DNA of 51,282 nt from Pseudomonadota bacterium (GCA_023388835.1 JAEWFK010000057.1:1-51282), one strand, 5' to 3'. Numbered from the stretch's first letter, positions 8,644-17,301 are shown. Program-made: numbers and translations. The notes: a model not told the origin generated them from the letters alone.

Positions 8644-9356
8644 ACAGCGGAACCCTGCATTTGATTCCCGTCGGACTGGGCGACGCCCCGTCTTCGTCCT
8701 GGCTACCCGAGGACGTACGTGCGCTGGCGGGGCGACTGGACACCTATATCGCCGAGAACGCCAAGACGGCACGCGCCTTCCTGAAGGTCATCGGTACGAC
8801 CCGGCCACTACAGGAGATCGCCATTCATACCCTTGATCGCGATACCGATGCGCAGCAGATCCGGAAGTGGCTGGAACCCTTGCGCCACGGCGCCGAGATC
8901 GGCCTGGTGTCCGAAGCAGGTTGCCCGGCAGTGGCCGACCCGGGCGCCCGCGTGGCAGCCCTGGCCCACTCCATGGGCCTGCGAGTTGCCCCCTGGGTGG
9001 GGCCATCGTCACTTCTGCTGGGCCTTATGGCCAGCGGACTGGACGGCCAGCGGTTCACCTTCCATGGTTATGCGCCGGTCAAGCCGGACGAGCGCGCGCG
9101 TAGCCTGAAGGCGTGGGAAGCGGCTTCGCGACAGCATGCCCAGACCCAGCTCTTCATCGAAACCCCTTACCGGAACGACGCCATGTTCCAAAGCCTGTTG
9201 CAGTCTCTCAGGGGCGACACCCGGCTATGCGTGGCGCGGTCCCTGACGACTCCGGACGAATGGATACACACCTACAGCATCGATCAATGGAAACAGCGCC
9301 CCGCACCCGACCTCGCCAAGAAGCCCACGCTCTTTCTTTTCCTGGCGTCCCGATGA
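8640..9356 (+). CDS. SAM-dependent methyltransferase, tetrapyrrole-methylase fold
   Basis: Protein of 238 residues with the fold of the tetrapyrrole (corrin/porphyrin) methylase superfamily, which also contains the rRNA methylase RsmI. Diagnostic parts are LHLIPVGLGD at the start, the glycine-rich SEAGCPAVADPGA at about 92-104 and VGPSSLLLGLMASGL at about 121-135. It is shorter than RsmI and its first loop differs (GLGD rather than GNLGD), so a substrate is not assigned. The start is a TTG at 8640 overlapping the maf stop (TTGA). Its own stop overlaps the next ATG, making a tightly coupled three-gene operon. Confidence 0.85.
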   Translation: MNSGTLHLIPVGLGDAPSSSWLPEDVRALAGRLDTYIAENAKTARAFLKVIGTTRPLQEIAIHTLDRDTDAQQIRKWLEPLRHGAEIGLVSEAGCPAVADPGARVAALAHSMGLRVAPWVGPSSLLLGLMASGLDGQRFTFHGYAPVKPDERARSLKAWEAASRQHAQTQLFIETPYRNDAMFQSLLQSLRGDTRLCVARSLTTPDEWIHTYSIDQWKQRPAPDLAKKPTLFLFLASR

Positions 9357-10135
9357 AAAGAGGCGCGGCCGGCCTGGCACTGGCCGCGGCGGCCCTGCTT
9401 GCGGGCTGCGCATCGCCGGGCGAATCGACGCTCAAGATAGACCGCAGCATCCAGGCCGTCAGCCACAGCAGCCGCGTCTCGTTCGTGGTGCTGCACTACA
9501 CGGCGACCAACACGCCGCAGGCGCTCGAGATTCTTTCAAAGCGCAACGTCAGCAGCCATTACCTGATCACGGACGAATCTCCGCCGCGCATCTACCAGCT
9601 CGTCGACGAAACTCGCCGGGCCTGGCATGCCGGGGTGAGTGAATGGTATGGGCGCAGCGACCTCAACGGCACTTCCATTGGTATTGAGATCGTGAATTCC
9701 GGCCCCGTCGGCAATGGTTGGCAGCCCTATTCCGAAGGCCAGATTCAGGCGCTGCTGGCCTTGCTGAGAGACGTCGTGCCCAGGCACCAGGTGCTGGCGC
9801 GCAATATAGTAGGCCACAGTGATATTGCGCCTCAGCGCAAACAGGATCCAGGCCCCGCCTTTCCCTGGAAGCGGCTGGCCGATGAGGGCTTCGGGCGTTG
9901 GCATGACGAAGCCAAGGCGGCCGGCCTGATCGCTCAATATCAAGCGCAAGGCCTTCCGCCGATCAGCGTCATCCAGGAAAAACTTCGTCGCGCGGGTTAC
10001 CCCGCGCCTTATACGGGAGCACTGGACAAAGAAACCGTGCGCGTGGTCCGGGCCTTTCAGATGCACTACCGACCGGCCCGTCACGATGGCCAGCCCGATG
10101 CCGAGACCCTCGCCATCCTCGACGCATTGCCTTGA
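9353..10135 (+). CDS. amiD: AmiD-like N-acetylmuramoyl-L-alanine amidase lipoprotein
   Basis: Outer-membrane-type lipoprotein amidase that cuts the amide bond between MurNAc and the stem peptide, for peptidoglycan recycling. The 260-residue protein has a lipoprotein signal with lipobox LLAGC (Cys19). An Amidase_2 domain follows, with Zn ligands His48 (VLHYTAT), His155 (VGHSDIAP) and Asp165. A C-terminal peptidoglycan-binding domain occupies about 195-258 (AYQ/IQEKLRRAGY...FQMHYRP). The ATG at 9353 overlaps the preceding stop (ATGA); a longer reading from 9113 runs through the methyltransferase gene and is rejected. Confidence 0.92.
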   Translation: MKRGAAGLALAAAALLAGCASPGESTLKIDRSIQAVSHSSRVSFVVLHYTATNTPQALEILSKRNVSSHYLITDESPPRIYQLVDETRRAWHAGVSEWYGRSDLNGTSIGIEIVNSGPVGNGWQPYSEGQIQALLALLRDVVPRHQVLARNIVGHSDIAPQRKQDPGPAFPWKRLADEGFGRWHDEAKAAGLIAQYQAQGLPPISVIQEKLRRAGYPAPYTGALDKETVRVVRAFQMHYRPARHDGQPDAETLAILDALP

Positions 10136-10181
10136 ACCATGTCGCAGTGCCACGATGGCTTCCCGCAAGGGTCGCCGATTT

Positions 10182-10886
10182 TCAACTGCGCGAGCGGGCC
10201 ACCGCATAGCGGCAGATCAGGATCACCACAAGAATACCGGCATAGACAGCCGGCTCGCGGTAATCGACCTTGCCGCTGCGCACCAGCCAGAAGTGCAGCA
10301 CGGAAAGCGCGGCAATGCCATAGATGGAAGCATGCAGACGCTGCCAGCCGGCGCCCAGCCGGCGCATCCAGCCACGGGTGGAGGTCATAGCCAGCAGCAC
10401 CATGGGTACGGTGGCAAGCACGCCCACCCACACAAAAGTCCGCTGCAGGATATCAATCCACATCTGCTCCAAGGAGCCGCCGCGTTCCCAGTATGCCCAG
10501 CCAAGCACATGCAGGACGGTATAGAAGAAGCTGAAAAGACCCAGCATCCGCCTGACTCGAACGAGCGCCGGCTGATGCAGCAAACGCCGCAGCGGAGTCA
10601 CGCACAGCGTAAGCCAGAGCAGAACCACGGCCCAGATGCCGGTGGAACGGATCAGGTATTCCGGTGGATTGACGCCCAGGCCCTCAGGTCCCGTTGCCAG
10701 GAAAATCCAACGGCCGACGGGAAACAGGCAAATCAGAAACAAAAAAGGCTTGTAGCGGCCGACCGCGCGCGCTGTCCACTGCCTTGCGGCGCCGTTCGCG
10801 GCGAGCGGTCGTTTACCCGCCGCGTCTGCCTCGATGGCATGCGTGCCGGCATCCGGTCTCTTGAAATCAGGCTTGTCAGTAGTCAC
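10182..10886 (-). CDS. msrQ: MsrQ haem-binding membrane subunit
   Basis: Inner-membrane b-type haem protein that passes quinol or flavin electrons to MsrP, which repairs oxidised methionines in periplasmic proteins. About six membrane segments follow a 40-residue polar N terminus; candidate haem-ligand histidines lie in YTVLHVLGW, WQRLHASIYG and LSVLHFWLV. The start chosen is a GTG at 10886, which overlaps the last codons of msrP and gives 234 residues; the open frame continues 61 codons further inside msrP and is rejected. The overlap with msrP is the expected msrP-msrQ arrangement. Confidence 0.93.
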   Translation of the reverse strand: MTTDKPDFKRPDAGTHAIEADAAGKRPLAANGAARQWTARAVGRYKPFLFLICLFPVGRWIFLATGPEGLGVNPPEYLIRSTGIWAVVLLWLTLCVTPLRRLLHQPALVRVRRMLGLFSFFYTVLHVLGWAYWERGGSLEQMWIDILQRTFVWVGVLATVPMVLLAMTSTRGWMRRLGAGWQRLHASIYGIAALSVLHFWLVRSGKVDYREPAVYAGILVVILICRYAVARSRS

Positions 10887-11838
10887 GGCGCAGATCCATG
10901 TCCGCATACATGGACGCGACCTGCTCCCCGTAGCCGTTGAACATGCGCGTCTTGACGCGGGGTGCGAAGAGGTGATCCCCAATGCGTCTTTCGGTGGCCT
11001 GACTCCAGCGTGGATGCGGCACGTCCGGATTGACGTTGGCGTAAAAGCCATATTCGCTCGGCGCCGCAATCATCCAGCTGCTGCGCGGCATTTCTTCGAC
11101 ACAGCGTATGCGGACAATCGATTTCCCCGATTTGAACCCATACTTCCAGGGGACGGCCAGGCGTAGCGGCGCCCCATTCTGGTTAGGCAAGACTTTTCCG
11201 TAGAGCCCGAACACCAACAGGCTCAGCGGATGCATGGCTTCGTCCATGCGCAGCGCCTCCACATAGGGCCAATCGAGGATGCGGCGCGCAACACCCGGCA
11301 TCACATCGGGTTGCAGCGCGGTTTCAAAGGTCACATAGCGGGCGTTGCCCGTGGGCTGCACGTGGCCAAGCAATGCCGACAGCGGATAACCCACCCAGGG
11401 AATCACCATGGACCATGCCTCGACGCAGCGCAGGCGATAGACGCGCTCTTCCATGGGGGCCAGCTTGCGCAAGGCGTCGATATCGAAAGTGCGGGGCTTG
11501 AGCACCTCGCCCTCGATCTCGATGGTCCAGGGCTCGGTCACCATGCGCCCGGCATTCCGGCGCGGATCGCCCTTGTCGGTACCGAACTCGTAGAAGTTGT
11601 TGTAGCCGGTGATGTCGCTCCAGGAAGTGGGCTTGTCCATGATGGAAAATTCTGGACTGGAGCGGCCCTCGAGGCCGGGCAGATCTTCGCCACCGGCGCG
11701 TGCCGCAAGCGCTGTGGGCGCCACACCGGCCAGCGCGCCGAGCGCTGCGGCTTGGCCGAGCCAACGCCGACGCGACCTCCATACGGTTTCGGGGGTGATG
11801 TCCGACGCCGGAACGGGCGGGATGCGGATTCGGGACAT
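10876..11838 (-). CDS. msrP: MsrP periplasmic methionine sulfoxide reductase (Mo cofactor)
   Basis: Catalytic molybdoenzyme of the MsrPQ system, 320 residues. A twin-arginine signal, RSRRRWLGQAAALGALAG, begins at 21 and fits the SRRxW/FL pattern, consistent with export of a folded cofactor-bearing protein. The molybdenum ligand is Cys138 in RLRCVEAWSMVIPW. AGGAG precedes the ATG at 11838. It overlaps msrQ by 11 bases. The expected function is repair of methionine sulfoxide in envelope proteins under oxidative or chlorine stress. Confidence 0.96.
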   Translation of the reverse strand: MSRIRIPPVPASDITPETVWRSRRRWLGQAAALGALAGVAPTALAARAGGEDLPGLEGRSSPEFSIMDKPTSWSDITGYNNFYEFGTDKGDPRRNAGRMVTEPWTIEIEGEVLKPRTFDIDALRKLAPMEERVYRLRCVEAWSMVIPWVGYPLSALLGHVQPTGNARYVTFETALQPDVMPGVARRILDWPYVEALRMDEAMHPLSLLVFGLYGKVLPNQNGAPLRLAVPWKYGFKSGKSIVRIRCVEEMPRSSWMIAAPSEYGFYANVNPDVPHPRWSQATERRIGDHLFAPRVKTRMFNGYGEQVASMYADMDLRRDY

Positions 11839-11906
11839 AGCGGGGCTCCTGGAAGATGGGGCCCCTCGCCGCAGCCTCGCCGGCGCGGTCTGCGCTCTCG
11901 CGGCCG

Positions 11907-12560
11907 TCAGAGGCGCTCAGTGAGCCAGTCGCGCATTTCATGTACGCTGGACACCATGACGGTGGGCTCCGACGTCAACAGTGTACGCCTGCTGTGAGCG
12001 CCATAGGTGACAGCCATGCTGTCCACGCCGGCGCTGGCGGCCATCTGGACATCGTGAGTCGTGTCGCCGACCATCAGCACCTGTTCCGGCTCGAGATCCA
12101 GACGTTTCATGATGTCGAAGAGCATGGCCGGGTGCGGCTTACCCTGCGATTCATCGGCGCAACGGGTGTAATCGAAGCGATCGGCCAGCTGCTGCGCCTT
12201 CAATACACGGTCCAGGCCCAGGCGCGTCTTGCCTGTGGCAACGCCCAGCCGGATTTCACGCGCCTTCAGGGCATCCAGCAAGGGGACGACGCCGTCGAAC
12301 ATGCACAGATGCTGATCATTCTGGAAAAAATGATGACGGTAGCGCTCGGTGAACAGCGGGACCTGGCTTTCATGCAGACTGGGCGCACAGCGCTGCAGCG
12401 CGCTTTGCAACGACAGCCCGATCACCCAGCTGGCATCGTCGACTGAAGGTACGGGCAGCTGCAAGTCGACGCAGGCCGACTGTATGGCCCCGACGATGCA
12501 CGAGGTGGAATCCATGACGGTGCCATCCCAATCAAAGATGACTGCCTTGTATCGCTTCAC
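11907..12560 (-). CDS. HAD-family phosphatase (Gph-like)
   Basis: Haloacid dehalogenase superfamily IA phosphatase of 217 residues. The nucleophile and acid/base pair Asp10 and Asp12 lie in VIFDWDGTVMDS, motif II is VATGKTR, the motif III Lys is in QGKPHP, and motif IV is MVGDTTHDV. Its nearest functional relatives are phosphoglycolate phosphatases, but substrates in this group are poorly predicted by sequence. The GTG start at 12560 overlaps the rluC stop (GTGA), so it is co-translated with rluC, a common pairing in beta-proteobacteria. Confidence 0.88.
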   Translation of the reverse strand: MKRYKAVIFDWDGTVMDSTSCIVGAIQSACVDLQLPVPSVDDASWVIGLSLQSALQRCAPSLHESQVPLFTERYRHHFFQNDQHLCMFDGVVPLLDALKAREIRLGVATGKTRLGLDRVLKAQQLADRFDYTRCADESQGKPHPAMLFDIMKRLDLEPEQVLMVGDTTHDVQMAASAGVDSMAVTYGAHSRRTLLTSEPTVMVSSVHEMRDWLTERL

Positions 12561-13525
12561 TTGTCTTGCTCCAGATAACCGAGGATGTCCGTACAGGCCG
12601 GCGGCAGAGGCGCTTCAAACACCAGCGCTTCGCCCGTCAGCGGATGCGGGATCTCCAATCGTGCCGCATGCAGGAACATGCGTTTGAACCCTAGGCGTGC
12701 GAACTGCTCGCGCACCGCATCGTCACCATATTTGTCGTCCCCCACGATAGGGTGCCCGCAAGAAGCCAGGTGCACCCTGATCTGATGCGTACGGCCGGTG
12801 CGAAGTTCCGCCCCCAACAGAGTGTAACGGCCGTATCGCTTCAGGCATGTGACGATGGTGTGGGCCGGCTTGCCTTCCGGGTCCACCCGTACGCGGCGCT
12901 CTCCGCCGGCCGTCAACCACTTCAGCAAGGGCTTGCGAACATGCTGGCGATCGTTCACCCAGTCGCCCACCACCAGGGCCTGATACATCTTGCGCCCCGC
13001 GCTCTCACGCATCATGTCATGCAGGGCCACCAGGGCCTGACGCCGCTTGGCGATGATGAGCAGGCCGGAGGTCTCGCGATCGAGCCGATGCGCAAGTTCC
13101 AGGAAGCGGGCCTCGGGGCGCGCCGCCCGCATCTGCTCGATCACTCCAAACGAAACGCCGCTGCCGCCGTGCACGGCCACCCCGGCCGGCTTGTCGATCA
13201 CCACGATGGCATCGTCTTCATAGACGACGGGAAAGGCCAGCGGCGGCACTTTGCGCGCTTCGGTCGGCGCGGGCAGGCGCAAGGGCGGGACCCGCACCAG
13301 ATCGCCGGAAACCAGTCGATAGTCGGCCTGGATCCGCCCTTTGTTCACGCGCACCTGCCCGTCACGGATCGCCTTGTAGATATGGCTCTTCGGCACGCCC
13401 TTGCAGACGCGGATCAGGAAGTTGTCGACACGCTGTCCCACGGACGCTTCGTCGATGGTGAGCATGCGTACCGAGGGCCGTTCATTCTGAGGAACAACCG
13501 TTTTACGCGTAGGGGAAACAGGCAT
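12557..13525 (-). CDS. rluC: 23S rRNA pseudouridine synthase RluC
   Basis: Modifies three uridines in the peptidyl-transferase region of 23S rRNA in the E. coli enzyme. The protein has 322 residues, with an N-terminal S4 RNA-binding domain (about 30-85, GQRVDNFLIRVCKGVPKSHI) and an RluA-type catalytic domain with Asp149 in AHRLDRETSG. The ATG at 13525 is the only start upstream of the conserved RPSVRML...QRVDNFL segment. It has no ribosome site, and its codon overlaps the proposed rne -10 box on the other strand. The divergent rluC/rne pair is also found in E. coli. Confidence 0.96.
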   Translation of the reverse strand: MPVSPTRKTVVPQNERPSVRMLTIDEASVGQRVDNFLIRVCKGVPKSHIYKAIRDGQVRVNKGRIQADYRLVSGDLVRVPPLRLPAPTEARKVPPLAFPVVYEDDAIVVIDKPAGVAVHGGSGVSFGVIEQMRAARPEARFLELAHRLDRETSGLLIIAKRRQALVALHDMMRESAGRKMYQALVVGDWVNDRQHVRKPLLKWLTAGGERRVRVDPEGKPAHTIVTCLKRYGRYTLLGAELRTGRTHQIRVHLASCGHPIVGDDKYGDDAVREQFARLGFKRMFLHAARLEIPHPLTGEALVFEAPLPPACTDILGYLEQDK

Positions 13526-13530
13526 ATAAT
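13502..13530 (+). promoter_or_regulatory. Candidate sigma-70 promoter for rne
   Basis: A perfect TATAAT at 13525-13530 is preceded by TTTACG at 13502-13507 with an ideal 17-base spacer. Transcription would start near 13537 and give an rne leader of about 480 bases. The boxes lie within the first codons of rluC, so rne and rluC expression could interfere. E. coli rne likewise has a very long leader used for autoregulation; the transfer to this organism is inference. Confidence 0.6.
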
Positions 13531-13533
13531 CGC

Positions 13534-14015
13534 GTCAGCCTATAGAAGCTGAAAAAAACGCCAGCGTAGAGATGCAAGGGTGCGTCTCCGTTGGGCGAAC
13601 AGGCTCCATTGTACTGCCCCACTTTCAGCTTCTGGGTCATTAGGTCGCCGGATCCGGCCACTACGCATGGCAGCGGAAGAGCAAAATGCCCGCTGCATGC
13701 CGAAACAACCAGGGTCCGCGTGCGGCAATGAATTTCAGCAGAATTTGTCATTCTTTTATGCACCAGGCGCGACATCGCGCCTGCCGTTCCCAGCCACTTT
13801 TTTATACCGTCAACCACTACAGTGAACTTGACCTCAGTGCTGACTGAACCGCGCCCCCCCCTACACGGGTGCGCCGTGCCTTCCTGACAAAATGGGGGGC
13901 ACTGCACAATCACGTCAACCAGGCCTCCCTTTCTTGCGAATTCAGTGCCCCACACCGAGTGACCCGCGGTCGTGCGCCGATGAACGGTGCGCCATGACTA
14001 CGGAGAATCGCACTC
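13534..14015 (+). promoter_or_regulatory. Structured rne 5' leader; no gene
   Basis: This is the only gene-free stretch above 300 bases. It shows a series of stem-loops readable as plus-strand RNA. The outer stem pairs 13544-13554 (AGAAGCTGAAA) perfectly with 13623-13633. Nested inside are a stem of CGCCAGCG (13559-13566) with CGTTGGGCG (13589-13597) and a hairpin of GAGATGCA with TGCGTCTC (13569-13588, loop AGGG). A second hairpin pairs 13665-13676 with 13690-13700 over 11 base pairs with one bulge and a 13-base A-rich loop. A third pairs AGGCGCG with CGCGCCT (13765-13782, loop ACAT), followed at 13797-13803 by a T-rich run. Wobble pairs at two places work only in plus-strand RNA. Open frames here are short and have no protein character. 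Confidence 0.6.
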
Positions 14016-17000
14016 ATGAAACGGATGTTGTTCAATGCAACGCATCAAGAAGAACTACGCGTTGCCATTGTCGACGGTCAGAAACTCATCGACCTAGACA
14101 TAGAAACCGCCGGGCGTGAACAACGCAAAGGCAATATCTACAAAGGCGTCATTACGCGAATCGAGCCGGGCCTCGAGGCCTGCTTCGTCAATTACGGCGA
14201 AGAACGGCACGGCTTTCTTCCCTTCAAGGAAATCGCCCGCAGCTACTTCAAGGAAGGGATCGATGTACGCAGCGCGCGCATCCAGGACGCCCTCCATGAG
14301 GGCCAGGAACTGATCATCCAGGTCGAGAAGGAAGAACGCGGAAACAAGGGCGCGGCCCTGACCACTTTCATTTCACTGGCTGGCCGTTATCTGGTCCTGA
14401 TGCCCAACAATCCGCGCGGCGGCGGCGTTTCGCGCCGGGTGGAAGGCGAAGACCGTCAGGAACTTCGCGAAACCATGGACCAGCTCGATGTCCCTCAAGG
14501 CATGAGCATCATCGCCCGCACCGCCGGTATCGGCCGTAGCGTCGAAGAACTGCAATGGGACCTTTCCTATCTGCTGCAGCTTTGGAGCGCCATCGACGGA
14601 GCCGCACGCGAGAACAAGGCGCCCATCCTCATTTACCTCGAGTCCAGCCTGGTCATCCGGGCCATCCGCGACTACTACTCGCCCGAGATCGGCGAAATCC
14701 TGATCGACACCGACGACATCTTCGAGCAGGCGACCGCCTTCATGAGCGTGGTCATGCCGGACAACGTCCAGCGGGTCAAGCTGTATCGCGACGACATCCC
14801 CCTCTTTTCCCGCTTCCAGATCGAGCACCAGATCGAGACGGCTTATTCCCGCACGGTACAGCTGCCTTCCGGCGGCTCGGTGGTGATCGACCACACCGAA
14901 GCTCTGGTCGCCATTGACGTGAACTCGGCCCGCGCCACCCGCGGCGCGGACATCGAAGAAACCGCCCTGCGCACCAACCAGGAAGCGGCTGATGAAGTCG
15001 CCCGCCAGCTGCGCCTACGCGACCTGGGCGGTCTGATCGTCATCGACTTCATCGATATGGAAGACGGCAAGAACCAGCGCGCCGTCGAGCAACGCCTGCG
15101 CGACGCCCTGCACTTTGACCGCGCCCGCGTTCAGATGGGCAAGATCTCGCGCTTCGGTCTCATGGAGCTCTCCCGCCAGCGCCTGCGCCCCGCGCTGAAT
15201 GAAGGTTCCCATGTCACCTGCCCGCGCTGCACCGGTACCGGTGTGATTCGCGATGCAGAATCCAGCGCGCTGCACGTGCTTCGCCTGTTGCAGGAAGAAG
15301 CCATGAAGGAAGGCACCGCCGCCCTGCACGCCCAGGTGCCCGTCGATGTCGCCACCTTCCTGCTGAACGAGAAGCGCAGCGACATCATGAACATCGAGTC
15401 GCGCCTCAAGATCAATCTGATCCTTATCCCCAACAAGAGTCTGGAAGCGCCGCATCACCACATCGAACGTTTGCGCCACGATGATCCGCGTCTGGACGAC
15501 AGCAAATCCAGCTTCGATCTGGCCAATGAACCCGAACAAGCGTCTACCTGGTCGCCTGCCCGCGCTCAGGAAACCAAGACTCGTCCCGAAGCGCTGGTAA
15601 AGAGCATCACTCATTCGCAGCCCGCTCCCGTCCACCAGCCGGCGCCCCAGCCTGCGCGGAAAGCGGAAGCCCCTGCCGCCTCGCAGCCAGGCTTGTTCCA
15701 GCGTCTGATCAATTGGCTGACCGGTGGCAACAAGCCGGCCGCCACGCCCGCTGCCGTGACCGAACCTGAAACCTCTACTCCCCCAAGACGCGGGCGTGGC
15801 GGCGAGCGCAATTCGGAACAGCGCGGTGACCGCAACCGTCGCCGCGAACGCCGGCCCGACGGCGAGGCGCGCAAAGATGGCAACGTGCAGGCAGGCCGTG
15901 GCCGCCGTCCGGTGGCCGAACCCGCATTGACTCCCGATACCGATCGCCCCGCCAGTCAGGCAGCGAACACGCGGGCTCCACTGTCCACGGAAGGCGGAGA
16001 TACCACCACAGCCGCCCGTAACGGGCGGGGTCGCCGCGGCCGCGGGCGCGGGCGCCGCAGCGAAGAAGGCGCAAACGCACTGGCCGAGACATCGGTAAAC
16101 ACCGACACGCAGGCTGAGCTCGACACCACGCTGCCGACCACGGCTGCGGCCGGCAAGGAAGCCGGCGTCGCCGCAGCTGCCTCGGCCATCGCGGTCGCCA
16201 CGCATGCAGCCGATCTTGCATCGCCTGACAGCGATCCGGCCACTCCGGTAGAAGCCCCGGACGAAGAGGACGTTCGCTCGCAGGACCACACCTCGATCGA
16301 TACCGATGGCGACCAATCCGAACCGGAACGCAAGCGCCGTCGCCGCCGCAGCCGCCGTGGCCGCCGCAGTGGTGAAGGCGTGGACGCCAGCACGGCCGAC
16401 GCTATGGATAACTCAGCAGAAGACGGTGAGTCCTCGCAGCCGGAAATCCAGGCGCCCGAAGTCGAGCCGATGGAAGCAACGGCCGATAGCGCCGCACAGT
16501 CCTTCCCGGTTGAGCCGACACCGGCATCAGGCCAGACTCCTGCTCCAGCGACCGCAAGCGAGCCGGGCGAAATCGAAGAACAGGCCGGGACTCTTGCGCA
16601 GCCGGTCACCACGCCAGTCAGCGTGCAGCCCCAGCAAAGTGTTGCCGAGCCGCTCGAGCCCGCAGCATCCGTCGCAGAGTCCGAAGAAGCACGGTCCGAC
16701 GCTGCTGCGCCAGCGAAGCCCCAGGCCGCAACATCCGAAGCGATTGCATCGACAAGCGTCAGCATCGAATCGGCCAAGCCGGAATCGGTCGAGCCCGAAA
16801 CCGGGAAGTCTGAGGCTGCTGAGTTCGTTGAGCCTGTGATTGCTGAGCCTGTGATTGCTGAGCCTGTAGTTGCCGAGCCTGTAGTTGCCGAGCCTGTAGT
16901 TGCCGAGCCCGCCGTTGCTGCGCCTGCCGCAGCATCTCCGCTCAACGGTAGCACGGGCACTGCCTCCGCTCATCAGACCAGCCCGGCGGAAGCGTCGGGT

Positions 17001-17147
17001 TTGGAGCTGATCGAGACCCGCATCTCTCCGGCCACTGACGTCGCCGAGGAGGCGCCGGTACGCCTCGGTCGCCCGCGCAAGCAGCGCAACGCGGCTGCTG
17101 CAAGCGAGCCGCTGCAGCAAGTGGAAACCGAGCAAGGCGGAAGCTGA
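14016..17147 (+). CDS. rne: Ribonuclease E
   Basis: Essential endoribonuclease for mRNA turnover and rRNA/tRNA processing, and scaffold of the degradosome. The protein has 1043 residues. The catalytic half contains the S1 domain (about 38-120), the Mg-binding Asp301 (AIDVNSARA) and Asp344 (IDFIDMED), and the Zn-link CPRC (Cys402, Cys405), each within two residues of the E. coli positions. At 557-572, QPGLFQRLINWLTGG aligns with the E. coli membrane-anchoring amphipathic helix, so inner-membrane attachment is likely. Residues 590-780 carry three Arg-rich RNA-binding patches (RRGRGG, GRGRRGRGRGRR, RKRRRRRSRRGRR); the remainder is acidic, disordered and Ala/Pro/Glu-rich. GGAG precedes the ATG. 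Degradosome partner sites cannot be read by eye. Confidence 0.97.
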   Translation: MKRMLFNATHQEELRVAIVDGQKLIDLDIETAGREQRKGNIYKGVITRIEPGLEACFVNYGEERHGFLPFKEIARSYFKEGIDVRSARIQDALHEGQELIIQVEKEERGNKGAALTTFISLAGRYLVLMPNNPRGGGVSRRVEGEDRQELRETMDQLDVPQGMSIIARTAGIGRSVEELQWDLSYLLQLWSAIDGAARENKAPILIYLESSLVIRAIRDYYSPEIGEILIDTDDIFEQATAFMSVVMPDNVQRVKLYRDDIPLFSRFQIEHQIETAYSRTVQLPSGGSVVIDHTEALVAIDVNSARATRGADIEETALRTNQEAADEVARQLRLRDLGGLIVIDFIDMEDGKNQRAVEQRLRDALHFDRARVQMGKISRFGLMELSRQRLRPALNEGSHVTCPRCTGTGVIRDAESSALHVLRLLQEEAMKEGTAALHAQVPVDVATFLLNEKRSDIMNIESRLKINLILIPNKSLEAPHHHIERLRHDDPRLDDSKSSFDLANEPEQASTWSPARAQETKTRPEALVKSITHSQPAPVHQPAPQPARKAEAPAASQPGLFQRLINWLTGGNKPAATPAAVTEPETSTPPRRGRGGERNSEQRGDRNRRRERRPDGEARKDGNVQAGRGRRPVAEPALTPDTDRPASQAANTRAPLSTEGGDTTTAARNGRGRRGRGRGRRSEEGANALAETSVNTDTQAELDTTLPTTAAAGKEAGVAAAASAIAVATHAADLASPDSDPATPVEAPDEEDVRSQDHTSIDTDGDQSEPERKRRRRRSRRGRRSGEGVDASTADAMDNSAEDGESSQPEIQAPEVEPMEATADSAAQSFPVEPTPASGQTPAPATASEPGEIEEQAGTLAQPVTTPVSVQPQQSVAEPLEPAASVAESEEARSDAAAPAKPQAATSEAIASTSVSIESAKPESVEPETGKSEAAEFVEPVIAEPVIAEPVVAEPVVAEPVVAEPAVAAPAAASPLNGSTGTASAHQTSPAEASGLELIETRISPATDVAEEAPVRLGRPRKQRNAAAASEPLQQVETEQGGS
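16830..16919 (+). repeat. 15-base tandem repeat in rne (EPV-[IV]-A units)
   Basis: Six in-frame 15-base units (GAGCCTGTGATTGCT and variants GAGCCTGTAGTTGCC, GAGCCCGCCGTTGCT) encode repeated EPVIA/EPVVA/EPAVA in the disordered tail of RNase E. Units 1-2 are nearly identical to each other, as are 3-5, which suggests recent slippage in two steps. Copy-number change would keep the frame. Confidence 0.9.
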
Positions 17148-17171
17148 TCGGCCTTTCCTGAATCGGCACAG

Positions 17172-17208
17172 CCGCAGGAATCTCCCGTTTCCAAAGAGAT
17201 TCCTGCGG
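17172..17208. terminator. Perfect 13-bp hairpin downstream of rne
   Basis: CCGCAGGAATCTC at 17172-17184 pairs perfectly with 17196-17208 across an 11-base loop, 25 bases after the rne stop. No T-run follows, so it may be a 3'-end stabilising structure or a processed stem rather than an intrinsic terminator. Confidence 0.55.
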
Positions 17209-17254
17209 GCACGCCGTACAACAGCCGCGCTTCCTCATGACGCGCCGGCCCATA

Positions 17255-17290
17255 AAGAAGCCCTGCCACCGAAAGGTGGCAGGGCTTCTT
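17255..17290. terminator. Bidirectional terminator between rne and the SDR gene
   Basis: A 16-bp perfect stem with a GAAA tetraloop (AAGAAGCCCTGCCACC paired with its complement) lies between the convergent ends of rne and the SDR gene. The A/T-rich edges provide short T-rich tails on both strands (CTTCTT on plus, TTCTTTAT on minus). Confidence 0.85.
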
Positions 17291-17301
17291 GCTTCAGGCA
17301 C

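Noticed and set aside
10136..10181. Terminator search between amiD and msrQ ends
   Set aside because: No stable stem is present in the 46-base convergent gap.
13580..13825. 81-codon frame in the rne leader
   Set aside because: It has no ribosome site and no protein character, and overlaps the stem-loops.
15015..16316. 433-codon minus-strand frame inside rne
   Set aside because: It mirrors the Arg/Ala-rich codons of the RNase E tail and shows no domain or ribosome site.
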